Origin: Acidobacteriota bacterium | GTDB taxonomy: Bacteria; Acidobacteriota; Holophagae; Thermotomaculales; Thermotomaculaceae | Assembly (NCBI GenBank): GCA_003650445.1 | Contig: QMQE01000031.1 | Coordinates: forward strand, 1-19,519 | Direction: 5' to 3' | DNA length: 19,519 nucleotides | In this document: one piece after another, positions 1 to 8,680 of the stretch | How positions within the stretch are numbered: the stretch's first letter is position 1 | Layout: every line of letters starts with the position of its first letter | Position numbers and translations under genes: made by a program | The notes under the pieces: model-generated | What the model was told of the DNA's origin: nothing | What the model saw: the letters and a program-made list of their open reading frames with translations, nothing else | Database searches by the model: none

Positions 1-2
1 AT

Positions 3-30
3 GTGTTCTGTGTTCAGTGTTCTGTGTTCT
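3..30. repeat. 7-nt tandem repeat, four units
   Basis: Four back-to-back copies of GTGTTCT, the second ending in A instead of T, occupy this stretch at the very edge of the window. The array may extend beyond the edge. It lies in non-coding DNA downstream of the glycan operon. No function can be assigned from the sequence. Confidence 0.8.
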
Positions 31-36
31 GACCGA

Positions 37-295
37 AAAAGACAGGGAACCGACATTTGCCAACTCTGTGGGCGTGATTCGTAACTTGTGATTTGTAATT
101 AGCAGAAACAATGCAGGGAATGGCCCCTTCTTTCGCTCACTCGCACTCGCACTTTCACTATTCTTACTCCTACTCCTACTCGCCCGAAGGGCGATGGGTA
201 ATGAGTAAATCAAAAGACAGGAAATGGCCAACTCCCTGATTTCACGCACTCGCACTCGCACTTTCACTTTCTGTTGCCAGCGGCCCGTCGGGCCG
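37..295. repeat. Duplicated intergenic repeat with GC hairpins
   Basis: This non-coding stretch holds what looks like a degenerate duplication. AAAAGACAGG occurs at 37-46 and 212-221. A near-identical block built on CACTCGCACTCG followed by CACTTTCACT occurs at 138-159 and 247-268. Each CACTCG block is followed within about 12-21 nt by a GC hairpin: CGCCC-GAA-GGGCG at 181-193 and CGGCCC-GTC-GGGCCG at 281-295. A short ACTCCT tandem repeat sits at 166-181. No convincing gene is present in 1-298. The organisation resembles REP-like extragenic elements, but no family can be named from this alone. Confidence 0.6.
281..295 (-). terminator. GC hairpin just after the last GH57 gene
   Basis: A perfect 6-bp stem (CGGCCC/GGGCCG) with a 3-nt loop begins 3 nt past the stop codon of the minus-strand GH57 gene. 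No U-run follows on the minus strand, so it is not a classical intrinsic terminator. It could protect the 3' end, assist Rho-dependent termination, or belong to the repeat element around it. Confidence 0.35.
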
Positions 296-298
296 TTC

Positions 299-2473
299 TC
301 AAACTATCCAGAAAGCGGCACGATCGAAGGGGTATGCCATGCCGGTATCGATAGCGCCGAAGTCGGGAACACGGAAGCGGCGACCGTCTTTCCCCTGAAC
401 TACGGCGCTGATGTGGACGGTTTCGCCAGGGGTAAGTTTCAATATTTTCGCGGGAAACCGGACATCCAGCGTTTCTCCCAGTACAATCCGGGCGCTTTTG
501 CCCGTTTCCGTGCATTCATCGGAATCGGCGCATCTCCGTATGGCAGCATTGGCCTCCGCCATACCGGGTTTTGCCTCCACTTCATAACCCACGCTGTCCA
601 TGAATAATATTTTTGCCGACGCCGGCTGAAAATCTGCCGCAAAAATCAAACGGACAAAGAGAAATTCGCCGTTTTGCCCGAAAAGGACCCGGCGAACCGG
701 TGATTCGCCGGTGAACATGGCACTGCCCCGGGTGCTACCCCGGAAAACACCGGCATTTCGCCATTGAAAAAAACCGCCATGTTTACCAGTGATTTCCGGC
801 TGTATGGCACGGGTGGGAAGGGTAAGTCGGCCCCGGAAGCTGGTAGCGCGAATCGGTGCGGTGAGAAACCGGGGAACCGTTTCACCCAATTGACGGTAAA
901 CATTGGAAAGATGCTGCAGAAATAGACGGTCAAAGCGGTCCTGGTCATGGCTTTCAAAGTCGTCTCCGTACCACCAGAACCAGTCGCTGCCCTGGGCAAT
1001 CATCAGGGATTCCCATGCGTTGCGGACGGCGGCATCGGCGGATTGTTCCGGGGGTGCTTCAGAAAATCCGGTTTTTTCCACGAGAAAGCGCCGGACACGG
1101 GCAAGGCAGGTCCACGCGGTGTTGGTTTCCCGATGGCCAATCCAGATTTGATAGTTGCTGTTAATCCAGGAACCGGAATAGATAGGCCCCGGTGCCGGTA
1201 CCGTTTCAATCCGATCAAGAGCGCTGCTGATGGTATCCACTTTCAGGCTCTTTTCCGCCGACAATGCCTCAAACAGTTGAACCAGGAAAGGCTCCCCGCT
1301 TTCTTCGTAGTTTTCCCAGGGGTTTTCCCCATCAAGGATTACCGGTATCAGCAATTCTTTTTTGCTGTCCCGATGATACGCATCTATAGCGGCAAGCTCT
1401 GTCATGAAATTTTTAACTGCTTCTTCCGGAGGCATTTCAAAGAGGGAAAATCCCATCATGTCTGATAGCACCCGGTCCCGAAACAGCATGGTCAATGGGC
1501 CGGACGGTGTTTCAAAGCGGTAGGGCGCATAGAGATAACTGTGGCGGTGTCGGGATTCAAAACCGGATTTCTTTAAAATTTCCTCGTCGGTGGCAGCCCA
1601 ACGGATACCGGCGGCGGCAATGAGATTCAGTATTTCAGGAGACACCGCCCCTTCCGACGGCCACATTCCGGCAGGTGCAGCAGTGAAAAGTTCCGCGGCA
1701 GAAGAAACAGCGGCTTCAATCTGATGTGCCGCATCAGCGGGAGCGGAAAAGACAGGGGGAAGTTTGGCATTCGGCATACAGCGTTTTGAAGTTTCCGTGT
1801 TGAAAAGAAGGGGCAGAATCGGGTGATAGTACGGAGAGATTGAAAATTCCACATTTCCTTCCGCCGCCTGCCGTCTGCAACGGGGAAGCACCATAGCCAG
1901 TATTTCATTTTGGATATCCAGTATCCGATCAATCTCCTCCCGTGTAAAGAAACGGCCTTTTTGCTTCATTTCTTTCAGTTCCGGATATTCGTGAAACGCG
2001 GTAAACCCGAACCAGCTTAAATTAAACAGTGCCTGTAGATCCTGAATATCCCGGTCATTAAACAGGGGCAGGCGGGTTCTCAAAACTTCCTGCGATGACG
2101 CGCTACTCCGTTTCATCAGAAGTTCCCGGTAACGGCTTCCGGGTTTCATGTGTACCCGTCGGTTAACGGAAAAGAAGTTGTCCACGATGAACAGGCGCTC
2201 GTTTTCTGTCAGTTCGAATACCGGTTTCCGGCTCAGTACAAGCCATCGGTCTATGGCATCCCCCGACTGGTAAGCTTTCAGTTGGGCAATGAGGGAAGGC
2301 ACCAGATTGACAGTAAAACGAATTTCCGGAAACCGGGAAGCAATAGCCGGAATATCGGTGTAGCCTTTCAGCGCGTGGAGGCGTACCCAGGGCATTTCAA
2401 ATTCCCCGCTTGCCAGGTTCCGGTAAAAGGGCTGGTGCATATGGAACAGGAAACAGAGGGTTTTCTTCGGCAT
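299..2473 (-). CDS. GH57 glycoside hydrolase (alpha-amylase/amylopullulanase type)
   Basis: This is a 724-aa glycoside hydrolase family 57 enzyme, expected to cleave or rearrange alpha-1,4 (possibly alpha-1,6) glucan in the cytoplasm; no signal peptide is visible. The N-terminus carries the family start CFLFHMHQP. The nucleophile region reads GMWPSEGAVS (Glu about residue 274), and the acid/base region reads VILDGENPWENY (Asp about 381), as in the amylase/amylopullulanase branch. ATG at 2473 is preferred over the upstream GTG at 2485: the GAGAGG Shine-Dalgarno runs up to that GTG and lies 11 nt before the ATG, and homology begins at MPKKTL. The gene starts 15 nt after the glgC stop and is last in the operon. 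The exact substrate cannot be read from the sequence. Its subfamily differs from the other GH57 in this operon. Confidence 0.88.
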   Translation of the reverse strand: MPKKTLCFLFHMHQPFYRNLASGEFEMPWVRLHALKGYTDIPAIASRFPEIRFTVNLVPSLIAQLKAYQSGDAIDRWLVLSRKPVFELTENERLFIVDNFFSVNRRVHMKPGSRYRELLMKRSSASSQEVLRTRLPLFNDRDIQDLQALFNLSWFGFTAFHEYPELKEMKQKGRFFTREEIDRILDIQNEILAMVLPRCRRQAAEGNVEFSISPYYHPILPLLFNTETSKRCMPNAKLPPVFSAPADAAHQIEAAVSSAAELFTAAPAGMWPSEGAVSPEILNLIAAAGIRWAATDEEILKKSGFESRHRHSYLYAPYRFETPSGPLTMLFRDRVLSDMMGFSLFEMPPEEAVKNFMTELAAIDAYHRDSKKELLIPVILDGENPWENYEESGEPFLVQLFEALSAEKSLKVDTISSALDRIETVPAPGPIYSGSWINSNYQIWIGHRETNTAWTCLARVRRFLVEKTGFSEAPPEQSADAAVRNAWESLMIAQGSDWFWWYGDDFESHDQDRFDRLFLQHLSNVYRQLGETVPRFLTAPIRATSFRGRLTLPTRAIQPEITGKHGGFFQWRNAGVFRGSTRGSAMFTGESPVRRVLFGQNGEFLFVRLIFAADFQPASAKILFMDSVGYEVEAKPGMAEANAAIRRCADSDECTETGKSARIVLGETLDVRFPAKILKLTPGETVHISAVVQGKDGRRFRVPDFGAIDTGMAYPFDRAAFWIV

Positions 2474-2488
2474 CAGACAGCACACCTC

Positions 2489-3721
2489 TCAGTCAAATTG
2501 ATATCCCTTGGGAATTACGACAATCCCGTTTTCAGTCACAGTGAATCGCTCCCGGTCTTTTTCCAGGTCGTAGCCGATGATGCTTCGCTGCGGAATCCGT
2601 ACATTTTTGTCGCAGATGAGGTTCCGGAGACGGGAATAGCGCCCCACGCTGACGTTGTTGAACAGGATGCAGTGATTCAGGTTTGCATAACTGTTGACGC
2701 GGACAGAAGGAAACAGGATGGAGTGGTTGACAAAGCCACCGGACACAATGCAGCCTTCCGAAATCAATGAATCCATTGCCACGCCCATACGCTTCTTTTT
2801 CTCGTTTGCAAATACGAATTTGGCCGGTGGATTGTCGTGGTTCAAAGAAAAAATCGGCCACTTTTTATTGTACAGGTTCAGGACAGGGGAGACCGACACC
2901 AGGTCCATGGACGCCTCCCAATATGCATCAATGGTACCCACATCCACCCAATACCCCCGGGCTTTGGGGTTCTGGCCCGGAACCCTGTTTTTCTTGAAAT
3001 CATAGGCAAAAACCTTGTGATGATTGGCCACCATAGCGGGGATGATGTTCTTGCCGAAATCATGAATGGAATTCGGATCAGCGGCATCTTTTGTCACCAT
3101 TTCCATCAGCGGGGCAGTATTAAAGATGTAGTTTCCCATAGATGCCAGCGCTCTCCCGGGTTTTCCCGGTATCGGCTTTGGGTGTTCCGGCTTTTCCTGA
3201 AATCCCACAACACGCATGTCTTTATCCACTTCAATGATACCGAAACGGCCGGCGGTTTCAATGGGAACCGGAACTGCGGAAATGGTCAAATCCGCCCGTT
3301 TTCTCCGGTGAAAGTTGAGCATCTGGCCCACGTCCATTTTATAAATGTGGTCAGAACCGAACACGTATACGTAATCCGGTTCTTCATCTTCAATGAGGTT
3401 CAGGTTCTGGAACACCGCATCGGCACTGCCGAGGTACCATTCCTTGGAAACCCGCATCTGCGCCGGGATAATGTCAATGTAACGGCCAAAGCGGCTTTCC
3501 AGCACCCAGCTCCGGCTGATGTGTTTAATCAGCGAATCGGCTTTGAACTGGGTCAGTACATTGATCCGGGTTACGCCGGAATTTACAAAGTTACTCAATA
3601 CGATGTCGATAATGCGGTAACGGCCGCCGAATGGAACCGCCGGTTTTGCCCGGTCCAAAGTCAGGGGGCTCAGGCGCTTCCCCTCGCCTCCGGCCAGTAA
3701 CATGGCAATGCTCTTGTACAT
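2489..3721 (-). CDS. glgC: Glucose-1-phosphate adenylyltransferase (ADP-glucose pyrophosphorylase)
   Basis: A 410-aa GlgC, the usual length for the family. It makes ADP-glucose from ATP and glucose-1-phosphate, the committed step of bacterial glycogen synthesis, in the cytoplasm. The nucleotidyltransferase signature is at the N-terminus (LLAGGEGKRLSPLT, then AKPAVPFGG with RYRIID). Further conserved blocks are VFGSDHIYKMD, the sugar-phosphate region GFQEKPEHPK, and SMGNYIF. A left-handed beta-helix-like C-terminus (INSLIS/VGRYSRLRN-type repeats) completes the enzyme. The ATG is preceded by GGGAGGG at 4-nt spacing and lies 11 nt after the stop of the upstream GH57 gene. Flanking GH57 enzymes place it in an alpha-glucan storage operon. 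Glycogen synthase and branching enzyme are not in the window. Confidence 0.95.
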   Translation of the reverse strand: MYKSIAMLLAGGEGKRLSPLTLDRAKPAVPFGGRYRIIDIVLSNFVNSGVTRINVLTQFKADSLIKHISRSWVLESRFGRYIDIIPAQMRVSKEWYLGSADAVFQNLNLIEDEEPDYVYVFGSDHIYKMDVGQMLNFHRRKRADLTISAVPVPIETAGRFGIIEVDKDMRVVGFQEKPEHPKPIPGKPGRALASMGNYIFNTAPLMEMVTKDAADPNSIHDFGKNIIPAMVANHHKVFAYDFKKNRVPGQNPKARGYWVDVGTIDAYWEASMDLVSVSPVLNLYNKKWPIFSLNHDNPPAKFVFANEKKKRMGVAMDSLISEGCIVSGGFVNHSILFPSVRVNSYANLNHCILFNNVSVGRYSRLRNLICDKNVRIPQRSIIGYDLEKDRERFTVTENGIVVIPKGYQFD

Positions 3722-3732
3722 GGTCCCTCCCG

Positions 3733-5736
3733 TCAGGAGAAAAGTTGTGTATATTGTACCTGAAGTTTCAAAGCATGGTCAAACGGCATCGGCATCACGA
3801 AGAAGATTGTGGAATTCTGGAATACCCGCTCAATCCCGGATTCACTTAAGTTCACAGTGTATAAGGGGGCAATGACAATTTCCGCCGGCTCAGACAGTTG
3901 AAATGCAATGGAAAATCCCCGGTATTCGTCCCGAAATTGAAGTTCCTTCCCCTCCAGGCTGCTTTCGGTACCGGCATGGCCGATAAATTCCCCGTTCGCG
4001 AAGAACCCCTTGTCCGGCGCCGTGGGGGACAAGGTAAACAGGTTCCACTCCACTGCAAGAAGTGGAGAATTGTCCTCTTTTTTGCAGTGAATTTTCACCG
4101 AAAAAGTGTTTTTATCCACTTGAATGGTTTTGTTGACGCCAAAGCGATGGTCCAACATCTCCAGTCTGTCTCCAGTGGCATTTACCGCAAGGGGCCGCTC
4201 GATGAAGGGCAGGTCAACGGGAAATTGAAGGGTACGGATTTCCTCCGGTGTCGGTACAGTGGAAAAGCGGTGCTCCAGGATGGAAACCCGCTGATAGCTG
4301 TCATAGGCAAGGTCTTTTTTCAGGTCCGGCTCTTTCAACAGCGGGGTGTCATGGACGCCTGTCATTTCAGATGCCTTCGCGCCCCCTTCGGTGACGTAGT
4401 GGTGATAGTATTCCGGACGCCTTGTGAAAGTGGACTGGAAATTCGTAAGCTGTTCCTTAAGGTCCCAGCTCAAAAGCCGTCCGCCACGGTCAGGGTCAAA
4501 AATCAGTTTCATTTTTTCCGTGTTGACAATCCATTCATCCCGGCCGTCCAGATCCATGTCTGTAGCAGTGATACCGGCCGGTTCGTTCAATGTCTTCTCC
4601 CCCGCAATGATGTTTTCAAATATGGCATTTCGAAGGTGAGGCAGATAAATCCCGCCAAACACCCCGTGCCAATATGCGCAATTGCACTGGGAACGGTAGA
4701 GAAAGGTACGGGATTCCTCGGTATCTGCTTTCTTTGAAAGAGAGAGCATTCGGGCGTACATCAGAAAACTCTCGGGATATTTTTTCCTGAAATTACGATA
4801 GGAGCCTCCCCGGATAAATACTTTTTGCTCCGGCTTTTTCTCAAACTCCGCATACAGACTATCCAGACGCGCCTGCTGCTCCGGTTCCAGCGACCACTCC
4901 ATCATCTCGCGATAGGATGCATCCGGCAGGTAGGCGAGGCCGCTGGACCGATTTTCCCGAAGAATTTTTTCAAAAGAGGTCAGTTCCAGCCAGTCTTCAT
5001 TGGACTTTGCCAGTTTCAGGAAACGTTCCAGCCATTTTTCTGTATAGACCAGTTCATGGGTACCTGGCCAACTGCCGAACTTCTCCCCGTCATCAGCGTA
5101 CACCACAATGGCCTCGTCATCGGACTTATTTAGAAATTTCTTCAGATATGCCAGCACTTTTTCCGGTTCAGAGAAGGGAATCAGGTAGCGGAGATCTTCG
5201 TTGATGGGAAAGAGTGTCACAGCCCGTCCCCGGTCCTCCGCCGTGTAGTAGCCACCGGGAACCCCCTCAAACCCGCCATAGTTGAAATGGGTATGGTCTA
5301 CGAGGGTGTATCGGACGGCGGCGTCTGCAAGCTCAGCCACGAGACTTTGTTCCCATACCCGTTCCGCCAGCCAGAAACCACTGCTGTCCGCCTGAAAGTG
5401 GTCCAGAAGGTAGTGCTGCATCAGCTTTATCTGGGCAATCCGGTCTTTTGTGGGCAGCAGGGTCAGAATCGGCTCATAAAAAGCGCCCCCCACCATTTCC
5501 ACCTGTCCCCTGTCCACCATTTCGGCAATTTTATCGAGATATTCCGGGTAGTGAGTATCCAGCCATTCCAGGAGCGGCCCGCTGTAATGGAGAGAAACCG
5601 GGATTTCCGACATTTTCTCAAAAACATTCAGAAAGGGGGCATAGCTCTGACGATACACGTCCTCAAAGACGAAATCCAGGTTTCCCACCGGCTGGTGGGA
5701 ATGAAGACAAATGACAAATTTTACTTTTAGTGCCAA
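3733..5736 (-). CDS. GH57 4-alpha-glucanotransferase-like enzyme
   Basis: This 667-aa protein matches the Thermococcus-type GH57 4-alpha-glucanotransferase/amylase architecture. An N-terminal GH57 barrel starts FVICLHSHQPVGN. The nucleophile motif is FWLAERVWE (Glu125) and the catalytic Asp motif is YADDGEKFGSWPGT (about 215-216). A long C-terminal beta-rich region follows, as in family members with DUF1925/DUF1926 domains. The expected reaction is transfer or disproportionation of alpha-1,4-glucan chains in the cytoplasm. The start is TTG: the frame opens there with the family's normal N-terminus, a GGAG lies 7 nt upstream, and no ATG is available nearby. The start overlaps the end of the upstream lipoprotein gene by 10 nt, suggesting translational coupling. 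glgC follows after 11 nt. Confidence 0.88.
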   Translation of the reverse strand: MALKVKFVICLHSHQPVGNLDFVFEDVYRQSYAPFLNVFEKMSEIPVSLHYSGPLLEWLDTHYPEYLDKIAEMVDRGQVEMVGGAFYEPILTLLPTKDRIAQIKLMQHYLLDHFQADSSGFWLAERVWEQSLVAELADAAVRYTLVDHTHFNYGGFEGVPGGYYTAEDRGRAVTLFPINEDLRYLIPFSEPEKVLAYLKKFLNKSDDEAIVVYADDGEKFGSWPGTHELVYTEKWLERFLKLAKSNEDWLELTSFEKILRENRSSGLAYLPDASYREMMEWSLEPEQQARLDSLYAEFEKKPEQKVFIRGGSYRNFRKKYPESFLMYARMLSLSKKADTEESRTFLYRSQCNCAYWHGVFGGIYLPHLRNAIFENIIAGEKTLNEPAGITATDMDLDGRDEWIVNTEKMKLIFDPDRGGRLLSWDLKEQLTNFQSTFTRRPEYYHHYVTEGGAKASEMTGVHDTPLLKEPDLKKDLAYDSYQRVSILEHRFSTVPTPEEIRTLQFPVDLPFIERPLAVNATGDRLEMLDHRFGVNKTIQVDKNTFSVKIHCKKEDNSPLLAVEWNLFTLSPTAPDKGFFANGEFIGHAGTESSLEGKELQFRDEYRGFSIAFQLSEPAEIVIAPLYTVNLSESGIERVFQNSTIFFVMPMPFDHALKLQVQYTQLFS

Positions 5737-8633
5737 CTCCCGTCTCCATCTCCGTCCACAAAGAAGGGGTTGGTGAAGGCAATGGGCTCTGTATTCGGAT
5801 ATACGATTGAAAAATTACCGCCCGGAAGAATGCCTGCTGCAATATCGGCCAATGTAGCCCCACATTCCACCACAATAAAACTGTCTGAGGATGGAACCAC
5901 AACCGGAACGGTAGCCGAATAGCGGACTGGCCCGCTCTCCGTGGACAGGTCTATGGTTTGTACAACAGTCCCATCCACAACAATCCGAAGTTCATTTACC
6001 GGAATCCAGTCCGGAGCCTGTACCTTAATCGTCAGGGGAACAGTCCCCTCACTGGCCGCCACAGTGTCACCGGGCAATTTGTCTCCTGCAGTTACATCGA
6101 GAAACGGCCCGGTGGAAATAAAACTATGCCCAGCGGTAAATTCCTGGATAAAAGTATCCTCATCGTAAGGGTCTGAACCGTAATGAACCCAGGTACGGGG
6201 ACTACCGGAAAACTCAGGGGCATTCACTACATACCCGCTGCCCCCACAGCCGATAAGGGCACGGCCCTCTCGGAGAATATTGAACCAATCCTGGCGAACC
6301 ATCAGATATTGCCCATATTCATTCCCCGCCAGGATTTCCATCATGCCGAAATCCCCGTTGGTTGTTCCCGTACCCAACTCGGAAGTCTTCTCGAAATACG
6401 GGTCACTGAGAGTGGCCGGAACAGGCATGTTCATGGATGTGAACAATCCGGAAACAACCCCGTTGGGCAGGGGATTTTCAGCCCTGGGGTTACTCAAAAT
6501 AGCGTGAATGTCTTTGTCTGAACGATTCTTGATATTGTCCAGAACAGTTGCAAAGTGACGGTTGCCGGTTTCACCGACGCCGTAGCCCTTCACGCCTTTC
6601 TTCCACTTAATGGGGAAAATGGTAAATTCACCGAAACCCTTTTGCAGAAGAGAGTCCGGGACAAAGTTCTTGACTGTGGCACCTGAAATCACACGAACGC
6701 TGTCCGGATCTATCGTAATCTTGTCTCCGGTTTCCAGTCGATACTGCCTCTCAAGGTCATCCGTATATTTATCGTAATTCGTTACCAGGTTAATATCTGC
6801 TGCAAAGATCACATCCAGTCCTTCCGCCAGCACAGACATTAAGCGGCTTCTCTTTGACACTGCACAATTGTAGCTTCCAGATGTCTTTACTGCCGGATCA
6901 CAGGAAAGGTAAGGGCCGGGATCTACAATCTTGTCCATCGTGACATCAAGTGTTTCCGGAGTGGTGGTAATGGTCGTATTTCCTTCATCATCCGTAGTTG
7001 CAGATACAGATGCAGTTTCCTCCGTCAAGGCATACAGGGGACCATGGGAAAATAACATATGGTGACTTCCACTGAGCAGCCTTATCTTGCGGTCTCCATA
7101 GTAAAGGAAAAAGTTGTTGAGCGAACCCTTTGCCCCCTCTTCTTCATCACCGAAATAGACCAGGGTACCGGGATCATCCGGCAACACGGTAACCCGTGCG
7201 GGGATCAGGTTCCCGTCTACATCTTTGGAAAAAGTTTCAATGCTCCCGGAATCCGCTTGCTTAATCACCACATTACCGACAGATGCCGTTTTCCCCACCT
7301 CCACATCAATGGGGAAAGAAGTCACAGTTTCATCCCCTGTTACGTCGGGGTCAGGGTCCTCAATCACCTGATACTGGCTGAACAGGTAATTTTCCACGCC
7401 ATTTCCCTGAATGCGAATTTGATACCGCCCAGGTGGAACAAGCATGGAAAAGGAACCGGAATTGATGGTCCGGTAGGTCGCAAAAGGAACCGGAATGGGA
7501 GATGCTGAGATATTGGTCCCGTCGAAGTAAGACCCCGGGAGTAATTGTTCAGCTGTAACAGTAAGCCCGCTGGAATTTGTGCTGTAGTAGATAAATCCAC
7601 TCAGACCGCCCACCTCGCTGAATAGATTTCGTGGGTTTTCCGGCGCATTATCCAATTTGCCAATTGCATAAAAAGCGGCTGAATACTGGCTGTTCGCCCG
7701 TTTGGAAACAACGTGCCTTACAAAAGTCAGCGATTCTCCAGGTGCCAGCATATCCCCTGCATGAGACGGCTTGCTGACGGTCAGGTATTGGCCGCCGGAA
7801 CGCGTGTAAGCCCGGTTGCACCCATCAAAGGTGACTTCTACGACACCATCATCCGGAGAATAGATAGCGAGGGAGTCAAAAGGATCCGAATGCACTGCAA
7901 ATGATGCAAACGGTACATAAACCGGTGTCATAATCCCCTGCGCGGGGCAGTAGCCAAGGCCTGGGGCACCAATATACGGTTTCAGATTATTTCCACCGAG
8001 AAAAACATAGTCTCCTACGGTGCGAATCGGCGCCATGATAGAACCATCATTTGACACTGTAGTTGTCACTGTGAAGTCTTCGTCATTCTTGTCGATACGA
8101 TAAATCGTTTGCACTTGAAGGCCCATCGCCAGCTTCGTGACCGGGTCAACCTGAACCCCTGCAGCTTGAAGCGCACCGTCCCGATCCATAACATATCCCG
8201 TCAGTTTCAAAGATGAAGTCGCTTCCGTGAGGGTATCCACTTTGATAGACGTGTACGCTATCGGTGTACCGAGATTGCCGTTTACAACCTGAAAGATCTG
8301 ATTGATATTGTCGTTGTTATAACTGTTCCGGTTTCCCAGACTGTCTACAACAATGTTTGTAATATCTATAACAGAACCTCCGGTGGGCGCCAGAAAATTC
8401 TGCTTCCTTTCACCTACCGTCCCACCGTCTACAACAATCTCAAAGTGATTGTTACTGATATAGAAATCGCCTTCGGACGCCATGGTCTTGGGGCTGTCTC
8501 CGATGAAACTATCTGCGTTATTGTCATCTACCTGGGAAATAACGCTGGCAGGCGCCGCGATCCCTGTGGAATGGTAACAACCGGAATGGTAAACAGGCAC
8601 AAATAGCAGAAGCAGCGGGATTAATTTTCTCAT
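5727..8633 (-). CDS. Lipoprotein with a degenerate CehA/McbA-like PHP domain
   Basis: A 968-aa exported lipoprotein. The start at 8633 is chosen because a GGAGGA lies 11 nt upstream and a compact signal follows (MRKLIPLLLLFVPVYHSGC, lipobox Cys19). An upstream in-frame ATG at 8684 overlaps the previous stop but has no good ribosome site. The N-terminal half is beta-rich. Residues about 575-880 resemble the CehA/McbA family of PHP metallohydrolases: MSVLAEGLDVIFAADINLVTNY, a later REGRALIGCGGSGY, PRTWVHYGSD, and AGHSFISTGPFLDVTAGDKLPGDTV. The canonical metal ligands are absent. The HxH position reads SCDPAVK, TDHN reads AADIN, and GGSDxH reads GGSGY. It probably does not hydrolyse anything and may bind a ligand instead. 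The C-terminus ends with a DGDGDGSW acidic loop that may bind Ca2+. It sits between a membrane methyltransferase gene and the glycan genes; its role is unknown. Confidence 0.7.
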   Translation of the reverse strand: MRKLIPLLLLFVPVYHSGCYHSTGIAAPASVISQVDDNNADSFIGDSPKTMASEGDFYISNNHFEIVVDGGTVGERKQNFLAPTGGSVIDITNIVVDSLGNRNSYNNDNINQIFQVVNGNLGTPIAYTSIKVDTLTEATSSLKLTGYVMDRDGALQAAGVQVDPVTKLAMGLQVQTIYRIDKNDEDFTVTTTVSNDGSIMAPIRTVGDYVFLGGNNLKPYIGAPGLGYCPAQGIMTPVYVPFASFAVHSDPFDSLAIYSPDDGVVEVTFDGCNRAYTRSGGQYLTVSKPSHAGDMLAPGESLTFVRHVVSKRANSQYSAAFYAIGKLDNAPENPRNLFSEVGGLSGFIYYSTNSSGLTVTAEQLLPGSYFDGTNISASPIPVPFATYRTINSGSFSMLVPPGRYQIRIQGNGVENYLFSQYQVIEDPDPDVTGDETVTSFPIDVEVGKTASVGNVVIKQADSGSIETFSKDVDGNLIPARVTVLPDDPGTLVYFGDEEEGAKGSLNNFFLYYGDRKIRLLSGSHHMLFSHGPLYALTEETASVSATTDDEGNTTITTTPETLDVTMDKIVDPGPYLSCDPAVKTSGSYNCAVSKRSRLMSVLAEGLDVIFAADINLVTNYDKYTDDLERQYRLETGDKITIDPDSVRVISGATVKNFVPDSLLQKGFGEFTIFPIKWKKGVKGYGVGETGNRHFATVLDNIKNRSDKDIHAILSNPRAENPLPNGVVSGLFTSMNMPVPATLSDPYFEKTSELGTGTTNGDFGMMEILAGNEYGQYLMVRQDWFNILREGRALIGCGGSGYVVNAPEFSGSPRTWVHYGSDPYDEDTFIQEFTAGHSFISTGPFLDVTAGDKLPGDTVAASEGTVPLTIKVQAPDWIPVNELRIVVDGTVVQTIDLSTESGPVRYSATVPVVVPSSDSFIVVECGATLADIAAGILPGGNFSIVYPNTEPIAFTNPFFVDGDGDGSWH

Positions 8634-8680
8634 TGAAGTGCTTTTCCTCCGTTTCCGCCCACAGGCGGTGTTGATTGGTT

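Noticed and set aside
1..298. Possible CRISPR array
   Set aside because: Only two copies of the longer repeat, with different flanking spacing and internal simple repeats; no regular repeat-spacer pattern and no cas genes.
947..1465. Plus-strand open frame of 172 codons
   Set aside because: Antisense to the amylase-type GH57 gene and without any family signature.
2837..3700. Plus-strand open frame of 287 codons
   Set aside because: It lies wholly antisense to glgC, has no recognisable family and no ribosome site; it is a by-product of glgC codon bias.
3898..4737. Plus-strand open frame of 279 codons
   Set aside because: Antisense to the GH57 glucanotransferase gene, whose frame has clear family motifs; the antisense product has no recognisable domain.
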